The notes: generated by a model not told the origin, from the letters alone. 22,721 nt of DNA from Pelotomaculum sp. UBA4789 (GCA_002402945.1 DHGV01000052.1:64268-86988); one strand, 5' to 3'. Numbered from the stretch's first letter, positions 8,091-15,932 are shown. Numbers and translations are program-made.

Positions 8091-8106
8091 TCAAGGAGGT
8101 GTTGAC

Positions 8107-8391
8107 GTGATTTGTAATGTCAGCCTGCAGGTGCTGCCGAATGTTTCCGAAAAGGATCTGTACCCGGTCGTGGACAAGGTGATCGATCTGGTCAGGGAGT
8201 CCGGGGTTAAATATGTGGTCGGCCCGATGGAGACAACGATGGAAGGAGAACTCCGCCTGCTGCTGGAGATCGTTGAAAAAGCGCAGGAAATCTGCCTGAG
8301 AAACGGCGCCACCAGGATAGTGTCGGTGGTCAAGATAGATTACAAGGCCGGTGGTGTTACTATAGATGAAAAAATTCAGAAGTACCGCTGA
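8107..8391 (+). CDS. MTH1187/YkoF-type thiamine-binding protein (DUF77)
   Basis: A 94-residue protein of the MTH1187 family (old name DUF77), small ferredoxin-fold proteins known to bind thiamine or its hydroxymethylpyrimidine moiety. Recognised from VSLQVLPNVSEKDLYPVVDKVIDLV, GPMETTMEGE, and the C-terminal RIVSVVKIDYK followed by a short tail; family length is ~95-100. GTG start at 8107 lies 6 bases after AAGGAGGT (8093-8100). It is the first gene behind the TPP riboswitch and overlaps the permease gene by 26 bases, indicating translational coupling. It likely acts in the cytoplasm, perhaps handing on or sensing the imported pyrimidine. The ligand is inferred from family and context, not seen. 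Confidence 0.88.
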   Translation: MICNVSLQVLPNVSEKDLYPVVDKVIDLVRESGVKYVVGPMETTMEGELRLLLEIVEKAQEICLRNGATRIVSVVKIDYKAGGVTIDEKIQKYR

Positions 8392-9133
8392 CAGTGTTGT
8401 CCCGTTTGTTTTTATCGGACTGCTCCTGGCTGGGTGGGAGTACACCGTTAAGCTGAAATCGATACCTGAATGGATCCTGCCGGGCCCGGTGCAGATTGTG
8501 CGCACGCTGATTGACAACGCGCCGCTGATCGCGAAACACGCCCAGAGCACCCTGATTGAATGTCTGGCAGGCTTTGCTGTGGCAATATTGTTTTCTTTCA
8601 TTGTGGCCTTCCTGATGGACGAGATTTCATTATTCAGAAAAGCGGTCTATCCTTTGATCGTTGCCTCGCAGACCATACCGATCGTGTCTGTTGCCCCGCT
8701 TTTCATCATTTGGTTTGGCTACGGGATACTCCCTAAAATCATTGTTGTGGTACTGGTCTGTTTTTTCCCGATAGCGATCAGCCTTCTGAGCGGGCTGGCC
8801 GCGGTAGACAACGACTACCTCGAATTATTCCGGTCTATGCAGGCCTCGAAGCTTAAAATATTCCGCATGGTCAAACTGCCGCTGGCAATGCCGTCCTTCT
8901 TTGCCGGGCTCAGGATATCTGCGGCGTACAGTGTCATGGGCGCTGTCATCGGCGAGTGGCTGGGGGCAAAACAGGGCCTGGGGACTTATATGACGCTGGC
9001 CCAGCGTTCGTTTCAGGTCGACCGTGTATTTGCGGCTATCCTGGCTGTTACGCTCTTAAGCGCCGCGCTTTTTGCGCTGGTAAGTATCATTGAAAGAATT
9101 GTTATTCCGTGGAACAGGCTCAATGATAAGTAA
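8366..9133 (+). CDS. thiX: ABC transporter permease for thiamine precursor
   Basis: A 255-residue inner-membrane permease of the BPD_transp_1 (SsuC/ThiX/TauC) family with about six hydrophobic segments: an N-terminal anchor near 12-28, then helices from ~68 onward and a last one near 225-243. The EAA coupling loop that contacts the ATPase is visible around residues 150-190 (LELFRSMQASKLKIFRMVKL, then PLAMPSFFAGLR). ATG at 8366 lies within the end of the preceding gene and is preceded by GGTGGTG. With the lipoprotein and ATPase that follow it forms a complete importer. The assignment to ThiX rather than another sulfonate-type permease rests on the riboswitch and the ThiY-like partner. Confidence 0.87.
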   Translation: MKKFRSTADSVVPFVFIGLLLAGWEYTVKLKSIPEWILPGPVQIVRTLIDNAPLIAKHAQSTLIECLAGFAVAILFSFIVAFLMDEISLFRKAVYPLIVASQTIPIVSVAPLFIIWFGYGILPKIIVVVLVCFFPIAISLLSGLAAVDNDYLELFRSMQASKLKIFRMVKLPLAMPSFFAGLRISAAYSVMGAVIGEWLGAKQGLGTYMTLAQRSFQVDRVFAAILAVTLLSAALFALVSIIERIVIPWNRLNDK

Positions 9134-9175
9134 AAGTGTTTGAACAACAACTAATCTGAACGGAGGAAAGGATCA

Positions 9176-10168
9176 ATGAAAAGAGGAATATTTGCCTTAA
9201 TGCTGTTATCAGCCCTGCTGCTCCTGATTGGCTGCAGCGCCGCTAAAGAAACAGCGCAGAAACAGGAACTGAAGAAAGTCACGGTCCTGCTGGACTGGAC
9301 GCCAAATACCAACCACACCGGTGTCTATGTGGCGCAAAAGCGCGGCTATTACAAGGAACAGGGCCTGGATGTGGAAATCGTCCAGCCCAGCGAAGGCGGC
9401 GCCGCCCAACTGGTAGCAGCCGGCCAGGCTGAATTCGGATTCAGCTACCAGGAGGAAGTCACCATAGCCCGCACCACGGGGGTGCCCATAAAAGCCCTGG
9501 CGGCGGTGATCCAGCATAACACTTCCGGTTTCGCCTCGCCTGTTGAAAAAGGGATTAAAAGCCCCAGGGACTTCGAGGGTAAAAAATACGGCGGCTGGGG
9601 CTCGCCGGCCGAGGAAGCAATGATCAAGGCGCTGATGAGCCAGGAAAATGCCGACTTCAAAAAGGTCGAAATAATCAATATCGGGACGGCCGACTTTTTC
9701 ACCAGCATCAAAAAAGACGTGGACTTCGCCTGGATCTTCTGGGGATGGACCGGTATTGAAGCGGAGCAGAAGGGAATACCCCTGAATTTTATCCGGCTCA
9801 AGGATTACAGTGACGCCCTTGACTTTTATACCCCGCTGCTGATAGCCAGTGATGACACGGTGAAGAACGATCCCGCCCTGGTATCCGCTTTTATGAAAGC
9901 GACGGCCAAGGGTTATGCCGATTGTATCAGCAATCCCGGTGAATGCGGGCGGATCCTGCTGGACAGCGTGCCCGAGCTGAACAAGGACCTGGTGCTGGCC
10001 AGCCAGGAATATTTAGCCAAAGAATATAAGGGCGATGCGCCGGTATGGGGTCAGATGACGGAGATGAGATGGCAGAAGTATGCTGACTGGATGTACGCCC
10101 AGAAACTTATAGAAAAACCGCTGGACAGCCAGCAGGCCTTTACCAATGAATTTCTGCCCAAGGAGTAA
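9176..10168 (+). CDS. thiY: ThiY-like thiamine-precursor binding lipoprotein
   Basis: Substrate-binding lipoprotein of the NMT1/THI5-like (ThiY) family, which captures N-formyl-4-amino-5-aminomethyl-2-methylpyrimidine or a related pyrimidine outside the cell. The signal peptide ends in the lipobox LLIGC with the lipidated Cys at residue 20. Mature sequence opens with the diagnostic LDWTPNTNHTGVYVAQKRGY then GLDVEIVQPSEGG, followed by a typical two-lobed binding-protein fold (AAGQAEFGFSYQEEV, WGSPAEEAMIKALM). GGAGGAAAGG just upstream gives a good ribosome site for ATG 9176. Placed between permease and ATPase in the TPP-riboswitch operon. Precise ligand (formylaminopyrimidine or HMP) is uncertain. 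Confidence 0.9.
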   Translation: MKRGIFALMLLSALLLLIGCSAAKETAQKQELKKVTVLLDWTPNTNHTGVYVAQKRGYYKEQGLDVEIVQPSEGGAAQLVAAGQAEFGFSYQEEVTIARTTGVPIKALAAVIQHNTSGFASPVEKGIKSPRDFEGKKYGGWGSPAEEAMIKALMSQENADFKKVEIINIGTADFFTSIKKDVDFAWIFWGWTGIEAEQKGIPLNFIRLKDYSDALDFYTPLLIASDDTVKNDPALVSAFMKATAKGYADCISNPGECGRILLDSVPELNKDLVLASQEYLAKEYKGDAPVWGQMTEMRWQKYADWMYAQKLIEKPLDSQQAFTNEFLPKE

Positions 10169-10173
10169 ATATA

Positions 10174-10914
10174 TTGCCGGAGATATTGGTTGAAGGAGTC
10201 AGCAAGACCCTTGGGGGCCTGCTGACCCTGGGAGAAATTAATTTAAAAGCAGGAGACGGGGACTTTGTTGGCATCCTTGGCCCCAGCGGTTGCGGCAAGA
10301 GCACGCTCTTTAATATCATTTCAGGATTAATGCAGCCGGACCGGGGGCGCGTTTTCATCGATGGCCAGGACGTTACAGGCAGGACCGGACGGGTCAGCTA
10401 TATGCGCCAGAAGGACCTGCTCCTGCCGTCCCTGAATATTATAGAGAATGTAAGCATACCGCTGGTATTAAAAGGCATGCCGAAAAAAAAAGCCTGCGCG
10501 GAAGCAGCGCTGCATTTTAACCGGTTTGGCCTGGCGGGGTTTGAAAATTATTATCCCAGGCAGCTGTCCGGCGGCATGAGGCAGAGAGCAGCTATGCTGA
10601 GGACCTATCTTTTCTCCAGCGACATCCTGCTGCTGGATGAGCCTTTTGCTTCCCTGGATGCAATTACGAAAAGGAAAATGCAGGTCTGGCTGATCGATGT
10701 GTTCAACGCGGTTAATCCTACTGTGATGTATATAACTCATGACGTTGACGAGGCGCTCTACCTGTGCGACAGGATCTATGTGCTGTCTGGCTGTCCCACT
10801 GTTGTCAAGCTTGAGATTAGCATACCTTTCCGCCGGCCGGCGCATGGACGCACCATCATTGACGCAGCATACGGTGCGATCCGGGACAAGGTCATGGAGG
10901 CGCTGGAAATATAG
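10174..10914 (+). CDS. thiZ: ABC transporter ATP-binding protein for thiamine precursor
   Basis: A 246-residue ATPase of the NitT/TauT/ThiZ group that powers the preceding permease. All motifs are intact: Walker A GPSGCGKST, Q-loop region SYMRQKDLLLPS, signature LSGGMRQRAAM, Walker B ILLLDEPFASLD and the switch His in YITHD. The start is TTG at 10174, eight bases after AAGGAG (10160-10165) and five bases after the stop of thiY. It is the fourth of five genes in the operon; the kinase gene begins 52 bases downstream. No transmembrane segment is present, consistent with a cytoplasmic peripheral subunit. Confidence 0.9.
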   Translation: MPEILVEGVSKTLGGLLTLGEINLKAGDGDFVGILGPSGCGKSTLFNIISGLMQPDRGRVFIDGQDVTGRTGRVSYMRQKDLLLPSLNIIENVSIPLVLKGMPKKKACAEAALHFNRFGLAGFENYYPRQLSGGMRQRAAMLRTYLFSSDILLLDEPFASLDAITKRKMQVWLIDVFNAVNPTVMYITHDVDEALYLCDRIYVLSGCPTVVKLEISIPFRRPAHGRTIIDAAYGAIRDKVMEALEI

Positions 10915-10966
10915 TATCGTGTTAATAAAAATAAAGACAAAATCCCGCTGGCGGGAGGTGGACAAG

Positions 10967-11611
10967 ATGAAGTTCCTGGTAATTACCAACGGCGCTTACG
11001 GCGACCTGGACTGGTACAGGCGCAGGATCAGAAAATTCAAAAAGAAGATTGTTGCCGACGGGGCTGCCCGGCGCGCCCGTGAGCTGGACATCATCCCGGA
11101 CTGGGTCGTGGGTGACATGGACTCCATCAACGAACACGACCGCCGGTTTATGGAAGACGCAGGCGTCAGCTTTGAGCTGCACCCGGCGGAAAAGGACTCG
11201 ACAGATACACAGATAGCCCTCGAGCTTGCGGAGAGGGAAGGCGGCAGGGAGATAGAGGTGTGGGGAGGTACCGGCTCCAGGCTGGACCATAACCTTTCCA
11301 ACATTTTCAGCGCGTCATCTTTTCTGGAGAGGGGCATCGACATCGTGTTTGAGTCGCCCGACCTGTCTGTGTACTTTGTTAAAAAACAGCTGGCCGTCCC
11401 CGGCGCGCCTGGAGACACAGTTTCACTGATTGCGCTGGGCAGCCGGGTGTCTGGAGTGGATCTGAGCGGGTTCAAGTACCCGCTGGACAAGGCCACCCTG
11501 GAGACAAACTGGCAGTGGGCTGTTTCCAACATTATCATCGGGGAAAATCCTGTTGTCCGGCTGGAATCAGGCATCCTCGCCGTTTTTCATTATAAGAAGC
11601 CGGTTCCCTGA
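10967..11611 (+). CDS. thiN: Thiamine pyrophosphokinase
   Basis: Transfers pyrophosphate from ATP to thiamine to give TPP, the ligand of the upstream riboswitch and cofactor of the E1 enzyme at 5888-7838. The 214 residues contain the family motifs in order: ADGAARRA, VVGDMDSI with its metal-binding acidic residues, KDSTDTQIAL, and GGTGSRLDHNLSN (the Arg/Asp/His of the thiamine site), followed by the beta-sandwich C-terminal domain. Start is ATG 10967 after GGGAGGTGG (10953-10961); the frame is open further upstream inside the ATPase gene but that is a shadow. It closes the riboswitch operon: uptake genes first, activating enzyme last. Because a kinase acts on complete thiamine, the imported substrate may be thiamine itself or a precursor joined to thiazole elsewhere. 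Confidence 0.94.
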   Translation: MKFLVITNGAYGDLDWYRRRIRKFKKKIVADGAARRARELDIIPDWVVGDMDSINEHDRRFMEDAGVSFELHPAEKDSTDTQIALELAEREGGREIEVWGGTGSRLDHNLSNIFSASSFLERGIDIVFESPDLSVYFVKKQLAVPGAPGDTVSLIALGSRVSGVDLSGFKYPLDKATLETNWQWAVSNIIIGENPVVRLESGILAVFHYKKPVP

Positions 11612-11620
11612 GCCGGCTTT
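11597..11620. terminator. Bidirectional terminator at the end of thiN
   Basis: AAGCCGG (11597-11603) pairs with CCGGCTT (11613-11619) over a 9-base loop and spans the thiN stop codon, followed by TTACATTT. It ends at the stop of the convergent gene at 11619, so both transcription units may use it. The stem is short but GC-rich. Confidence 0.55.
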
Positions 11621-12101
11621 ACATTTGCCCGACGACAGAAGACATATGCCCGCACCACTCGGCTGTTTCCCGGATCACATCTTCCAGTAGGTAACGGTAG
11701 ATTGATCCGGAAACAGCCTTTATTTGTTCCTCCCGGGTAATGGCAGCATGGCCCCGGTATGCATCCCAATCCGGGACGGCAGCCAAACCCTGGAGCCTGC
11801 TGCCGATGGTGAAGAGGATGCTTTCGCCTGTAATAATCTGAATACTGAAAATGTCCGCCAGTTCGCCCGGGATGGTGACTTTATCCCCAGGGGCATTCAC
11901 GACAATAAACAATTTAGGCAGCAGTGAAAGAATTATCTGGACCGGCATGTCTTCTGCCTGTGCCCAGTGCCAGAGGAAGACATCCGGTCTCTGTTCGGGA
12001 TCATCCCAGGTTCCGCTTTCCACCAGCCTGAAGCCGGTGTCTTCCCATGCGCTTACATCTTCCCCGGCGCAAGCAGGTGCGACAACGGTGAAGCGCCGCA
12101 T
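11619..12101 (-). CDS. Hypothetical protein in a unit with a Sir2 deacylase
   Basis: About 160 residues; family not recognised. It has no signal peptide and no transmembrane helix. Its N-terminal half alternates short beta-like strands (RRFTVVAPA, DVFLWHWAQ, PKLFIVVNAPGDKVTIPGE, ADIFSIQII) and the C-terminal third looks helical with an AEWCGH segment. The start is ATG 12101, because GGGGTGATC just upstream matches the 16S anti-Shine-Dalgarno sequence; a TTG at 12116 in frame has no such site. It starts 19 bases after the Sir2 stop, so the two are probably co-transcribed. The function may relate to Sir2, but nothing in the sequence proves this. Confidence 0.65.
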   Translation of the reverse strand: MRRFTVVAPACAGEDVSAWEDTGFRLVESGTWDDPEQRPDVFLWHWAQAEDMPVQIILSLLPKLFIVVNAPGDKVTIPGELADIFSIQIITGESILFTIGSRLQGLAAVPDWDAYRGHAAITREEQIKAVSGSIYRYLLEDVIRETAEWCGHMSSVVGQM

Positions 12102-12120
12102 ATGATCACCCCGCAAACAA

Positions 12121-12948
12121 TTATTTTAAAACCTTGTCTATACCGCGCAGCGCTTCCAGGCCGGCGCAGGCTATCGATATATGCGGCTGCCTTATATATG
12201 GCTCACGCACGTTGATCCGGATCACGGTAACCTTGCGCTGTTCGCCAATATGCTCGCTCATCCGCCTGATCGTCGGCACACCTGTGCCGGCGCCGATCTC
12301 TACAACCGCGATGTCTTCTTCCCGGTGCTCGTATAAAAAGTGGTTGAAGCGATAGCTTTGGCGGTCAGAGCGCTCGCTGAGCCAGGAAAAATCATTGAAC
12401 ATCAGGATGTTGGGCCTGGCCACGGCGGTGCAGCGGGGGCATTTGGGAATGTACTGCGCCCTCATGGTGTCAAGATCGACAGGGATAATTTCATCATTCT
12501 CCCATATCTCGTCGACGCACGGTGTCAGGCACTGCATATAAAGGATCGATCCATGGACCTCATATACCCTGTCTTCGGCGAATCCGGCTCTCTGGAAATG
12601 GCCGTCAACATTGGAAGTGGCGACGAAATAATCAAGGTTCAAGCGCGATACCCAATCAAGAATTATCTTAAAACCAGCGTGGGGAGCAGTATCACGGTAG
12701 AGGTTGGCACGGTGGCCGTAAAAACCCCAGCCGAAAGCCGGATCCATGGCAAAGTGGATCGGATTTGCCGCTTCAATAAAGTTGATGCCCAGCCGTTCGT
12801 ACATGGGGTAGGCATTCCAGAAGCCTTTGTCACCGCGGAAGTCCGGCAGGCCGGAGTCCACGCCCATGCCGGCTCCGGCGGTAATCACAAGGGCCTTGGC
12901 GTTTTTAATGACCCTGGCGGCATCTTCATAATTTTTTTGAAGGTCCAT
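12121..12948 (-). CDS. Sir2-family NAD-dependent protein deacylase
   Basis: Removes acyl groups from lysine using NAD+, releasing nicotinamide and O-acyl-ADP-ribose; soluble cytoplasmic enzyme of 275 residues. Motifs: NAD-binding ITAGAGMGVDSGLPDFRG (residues ~22-39), TSNVDGHFQRAG (a variant of the usual TQNIDGLH), the catalytic His in YEVHGS, and two zinc-binding Cys pairs (MQCLTPC and PKCPRC). The second half of the Rossmann fold is present (EIGAGTGVPTIRR, VIRINVREP). ATG 12948 follows GGGGGAA. It is divergent from the ABC operon at 13103 across a 154-base AT-rich gap and leads a two-gene unit with the small unknown protein. The FRG-then-DKGFWNAYP form is typical of one bacterial subgroup; acyl preference cannot be read. 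Confidence 0.92.
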   Translation of the reverse strand: MDLQKNYEDAARVIKNAKALVITAGAGMGVDSGLPDFRGDKGFWNAYPMYERLGINFIEAANPIHFAMDPAFGWGFYGHRANLYRDTAPHAGFKIILDWVSRLNLDYFVATSNVDGHFQRAGFAEDRVYEVHGSILYMQCLTPCVDEIWENDEIIPVDLDTMRAQYIPKCPRCTAVARPNILMFNDFSWLSERSDRQSYRFNHFLYEHREEDIAVVEIGAGTGVPTIRRMSEHIGEQRKVTVIRINVREPYIRQPHISIACAGLEALRGIDKVLK

Positions 12949-13102
12949 CTTTATTCCCCCTGCAAAAAAGTGTATTATCTTTTTAACATAAATAATTCAA
13001 TTCAAATTAAAAATACCTTTTATTAAATTAAAATAATTTTATAGAATAAAGGTACAGGCGGGAACAATAAAGAAAGCTGATCATTCTAAAGGAGGGGTTA
13101 AT

Positions 13103-14083
13103 ATGTGGAAAATCAGGATTGCAACCCTGCTGGCTTTGTTTGCATTTCTGCTGGCCGCCGGCTGTGGGCAAGGCAGCAGCAAAAAACAGGATAGCCCGGC
13201 AATGCCGGAAAAAATTGTGATTCAGGCGCCCCTGGCGCCTCCCACTACACCGCTTTTTAAATTTGCCAAAGACGGCGCCTTAAACGGCGCCAAGCTGGAG
13301 CTGATCATCTATAAATCGGTGGAAGAAGCGACCACCAGGATAGCCAAGGGCGAGGCTGATTTCACCGTGCTGCCGCTGAACGTGGCCGCCAAGCTTTACA
13401 ATAAACAAGTGGACATATCCCTGGCAAACGTGAGTACCTGGGGCATCCTATATCTTTTGACCACTGACAGCCAGGTTTCAAGCTGGCAGGACCTGAAAGG
13501 GAAAGAGCTTTATGTGGGCGCCCAGGGTTCAAGCCCTGATGTTTTGACCCAGTATTTCATCAGCAAAAACGGGATGAAGGCGGGCGATATCAAGCTGGCC
13601 TACCTGACCTCACCGGAAATCGCCCAGTTAATGATCAATGGCCTGGTGAAAAACGCTGTGCTGCCGGAGCCGCAGGCGACACAGGTGATCATGAATAACA
13701 GCCAGGCCCGCGTTGCCAGGGATTTTTTTGCAGACTGGCAGGCCTTTGAAGGAAAAGATGCCCGGCTGCCCCAGGCCGGCATGGTTGTCCGCAATGAATT
13801 TGCCGCTTCATACCCCAAAGCCGTGAGCGAATTTCAGAACGCTTACAAGGGCGCCGTGGAATGGACGGCAGCGAATCCAACAGATGCAGCAGCGCTGGCG
13901 GCAGCCAATATGAATATACCGGCGCCTGTGTTTATTAAAAGCATGGAGAAAACACGCTTGTTTTTTGCCACCGGCACAGAGGCCAGTGGAGATGTAAAGA
14001 CATATTTGTCCAGACTGCTGGACATTTCACCGGATATGGTGGGGGGAAAACTTCCCGATGAAAAATTCTTCCTTGCTGACTAG
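13103..14083 (+). CDS. NitT/TauT-type ABC transporter substrate-binding lipoprotein
   Basis: A 326-residue lipoprotein with an N-terminal signal ending in LAAGC (lipid Cys at 21). The mature part resembles the sulfonate/nitrate/taurine binding-protein superfamily: an opening QAPLAPPTTPLFKFAKDG, EEATTRIAKGEADFTVLPLN, the hinge-like WQDLKGKELYVGAQGSSPD, and PEPQATQV. AAAGGAGGGG precedes ATG 13103. It overlaps the permease gene by 26 bases and leads a three-subunit importer plus a cupin gene. Substrate unknown: the sequence is not close to ThiY, and no riboswitch was found in the 154-base upstream gap. Candidates from the superfamily include sulfonates, nitrate-like anions and aromatic or heterocyclic acids. 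Confidence 0.85.
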   Translation: MWKIRIATLLALFAFLLAAGCGQGSSKKQDSPAMPEKIVIQAPLAPPTTPLFKFAKDGALNGAKLELIIYKSVEEATTRIAKGEADFTVLPLNVAAKLYNKQVDISLANVSTWGILYLLTTDSQVSSWQDLKGKELYVGAQGSSPDVLTQYFISKNGMKAGDIKLAYLTSPEIAQLMINGLVKNAVLPEPQATQVIMNNSQARVARDFFADWQAFEGKDARLPQAGMVVRNEFAASYPKAVSEFQNAYKGAVEWTAANPTDAAALAAANMNIPAPVFIKSMEKTRLFFATGTEASGDVKTYLSRLLDISPDMVGGKLPDEKFFLAD

Positions 14084-14810
14084 GGGCTTGGCGCCCCTTT
14101 TCGGTTTGGTCCTTTTTGTTTTATTGTGGCAGGCGGCCTCAGGCTTCTATCACCCGGTTGTCCTGCCTTCTCCCCTGGACGTAGCCCGCTCAGCCGTCAA
14201 GCTGGCTGCTAACGGGCAGCTGTGGGAACAGGGGAGCCAGTCTATAGCCCGCGGCCTGACCGGTTTCGGCCTGGCTGTGATTATCGGTTTGCCCCTGGGA
14301 CTGTTGATCGGTCTCAGCCCGCTGATCTCCAGCCTGCTCAGACCGCTTGTTGTCGGACTGCAGGTAACCCCGCTTATTTCCTGGCTGCTGCTGGCCATGA
14401 TCTGGCTTGGCTTCAGCAAGGTGCCTTCTTTCGTTGTTTTCGTTACCACCATCCCGCTGGTCATTATCAATACTATCCAGGGTGTAAAAAACATTGATGT
14501 CCAGCTGATGCAAATGGCTGCTGTTTTTCGCATCAACCGTTCGCGCGTCTTCCGTGAAATTTACCTGCCCCAGGTGCTGCCTTACCTGCTGGCCGGTATT
14601 ATTACCGGCCTGGGTACTACCTGGAAAGCCGTGGCGATGGCCGAATTCCTGAGCGTTTCCCAGGGGATCGGCGCTAAAATGGCTGTGGCGCGTATCAACC
14701 TGGAAACCGCCGACCTTTTTGCCTGGACCTTTGTCCTGATAGTGCTCGGTCTGATTACGGACAGACTTTTAACCTATCTTGTAAACAAGAAACTGCGCCA
14801 CTGGATGTGA
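14058..14810 (+). CDS. NitT/TauT-type ABC transporter permease
   Basis: A 250-residue membrane permease of the BPD_transp_1 family with about six hydrophobic stretches, beginning with LFGLVLFVLLWQAASGF and VLPSPLDVA, a hallmark of the SsuC/TauC/NrtB group. The EAA coupling loop is seen around residues 145-180 (MQMAAVFRINRSRVFREIYL). ATG 14058 lies inside the end of the binding-protein gene, giving a 26-base overlap and translational coupling. It works with the lipoprotein upstream and the ATPase beginning six bases after its stop. Paralogous to the thiX permease at 8366 but clearly diverged from it. Confidence 0.87.
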   Translation: MKNSSLLTRGLAPLFGLVLFVLLWQAASGFYHPVVLPSPLDVARSAVKLAANGQLWEQGSQSIARGLTGFGLAVIIGLPLGLLIGLSPLISSLLRPLVVGLQVTPLISWLLLAMIWLGFSKVPSFVVFVTTIPLVIINTIQGVKNIDVQLMQMAAVFRINRSRVFREIYLPQVLPYLLAGIITGLGTTWKAVAMAEFLSVSQGIGAKMAVARINLETADLFAWTFVLIVLGLITDRLLTYLVNKKLRHWM

Positions 14811-14816
14811 TATGAC

Positions 14817-15551
14817 TTGATCACTTTTGAACATGTGGACAAAACTCTGGGACAAACCAGAGTCTTACATGATTTTTCCATGCATGCTGAAAAGAACGAA
14901 ATTACCTGTATCATCGGTCCCTCAGGCTGCGGCAAAACAACAATACTGCAGCTGCTGGCAGGTTTGGAACATGTCGACGCCGGGCGGATCACCGGGATGG
15001 AAAATATGCGGCCAAGCTATGTTTTTCAGGAACCGAGGCTGCTGCTCTGGAAAACTGTGGGCCAGAACATTTCTTTCGTTTTACAGGACGCTGTATCACC
15101 CGAACAGCAGCAGGAGTTGGTTGAAAAATACCTGACCATGATGGGCCTCTATGAATACCGGGACAGTTATCCCAAATCGCTGAGCGGAGGGATGAGGCAG
15201 CGGCTGGCCCTGTGCCGCGCTTTTGCCTACCCGCATGACCTGCTGTTGATGGACGAACCTTTTAAGTCTCTGGATACCCCTCTCAGGCTGGGATTGGTCC
15301 GGCAGGTAGCCAGGATGTGGCAGGAAAAACCAAGCACGATCATCTTTGTTACCCATGACATTATGGATGCCCTGCTCCTGGGACACAGGGTAATAGTGCT
15401 GTCTGCCCGCCCGGCTGTTGTGCTGGACGACGTAAAAATAGACGTGCCCCTGATGCAGAGAAACGTCCTCCATGAACCGCTTCCTGCCAGCCATGACAGG
15501 ATGCTCGCCTTGCTGGAGGCGGAAAACAAAAAGTATTTTCCCAATCTGTAA
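14817..15551 (+). CDS. NitT/TauT-type ABC transporter ATP-binding protein
   Basis: A 244-residue ATPase with complete motifs: Walker A GPSGCGKTT, Q-loop VFQEPRLLLWKTV (the FQEPRLLPW form typical of this group), signature LSGGMRQRLALCRAFA, Walker B LLLMDEPFKSLD and switch His in FVTHD. The start is TTG 14817. An ATG five bases earlier is out of frame and meets a stop after one codon. The gene begins six bases after the permease stop and is followed by the cupin gene 32 bases downstream. It energises the importer formed with the two preceding genes. Confidence 0.88.
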   Translation: MITFEHVDKTLGQTRVLHDFSMHAEKNEITCIIGPSGCGKTTILQLLAGLEHVDAGRITGMENMRPSYVFQEPRLLLWKTVGQNISFVLQDAVSPEQQQELVEKYLTMMGLYEYRDSYPKSLSGGMRQRLALCRAFAYPHDLLLMDEPFKSLDTPLRLGLVRQVARMWQEKPSTIIFVTHDIMDALLLGHRVIVLSARPAVVLDDVKIDVPLMQRNVLHEPLPASHDRMLALLEAENKKYFPNL

Positions 15552-15583
15552 TTATGGACATAGCTTTGAAAGGGGATGACTAG

Positions 15584-15907
15584 GTGGAAGTAATTAAGAT
15601 GTCGGAAGTCAAAACTTTTACTACACCTGTGGGGGTCTTAGCCAGAAAACTCCTGGACCATTCTTCATTCTTAATCATGAACCTGCTGCTGAAACCGGGC
15701 GAAGCGGTTGAAAAACACAATATGCCGGATGACGCCTTCTTTTACGTTGTTAAAGGCTGCGGCATAATAGAAGTAGGCGAGGAACAAACAAGCGCCGGTG
15801 AAACGGACATAGTATTCAGCCCGAAAAACACGCCGCGCGGCCTGTATGCCTCGCCTGACAGGGAATTTCATGTTCTGATCGTAAGGAGCCCGGTCTCCGC
15901 CGGTTAG
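15584..15907 (+). CDS. Small single-domain cupin protein
   Basis: A 107-residue cytoplasmic protein with one cupin barrel: motif 1 around LLLKPGEAVEKHNMPDDAF then VVKGCGIIEVGEE, and motif 2 around DIVFSPKNTPRGLYA. The usual HxH metal ligands appear as H-N (KHNMPDD), and the conserved Glu is not obvious, so a classical metal site may be absent. GTG 15584 follows AAAGGGGA (15569-15576) by 7 bases; an ATG at 15599 is an alternative start. It lies 32 bases after the ABC ATPase and ends before a terminator, so it is likely the last gene of that operon. It may bind, modify or sense the imported ligand; this is inference from position only. Confidence 0.8.
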   Translation: MEVIKMSEVKTFTTPVGVLARKLLDHSSFLIMNLLLKPGEAVEKHNMPDDAFFYVVKGCGIIEVGEEQTSAGETDIVFSPKNTPRGLYASPDREFHVLIVRSPVSAG

Positions 15908-15932
15908 ACATCTAGATTAGCAGTCACAAACT

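Noticed and set aside
10739..10966. N-terminal extension of thiamine pyrophosphokinase inside the ATPase gene
   Set aside because: It overlaps intact ATPase coding sequence in another frame; ATG 10967 has a strong Shine-Dalgarno site and matches the family start.
12340..13026. 228-codon open frame on the + strand opposite the Sir2 gene
   Set aside because: The - strand has all Sir2 motifs; the + frame has no recognisable domain and no ribosome site, and runs into the AT-rich intergenic gap.
12949..13102. Riboswitch or operator between Sir2 and the second ABC operon
   Set aside because: I looked for aptamer signatures and palindromes and found only AT-rich sequence with weak -10-like hexamers; nothing firm enough to list.
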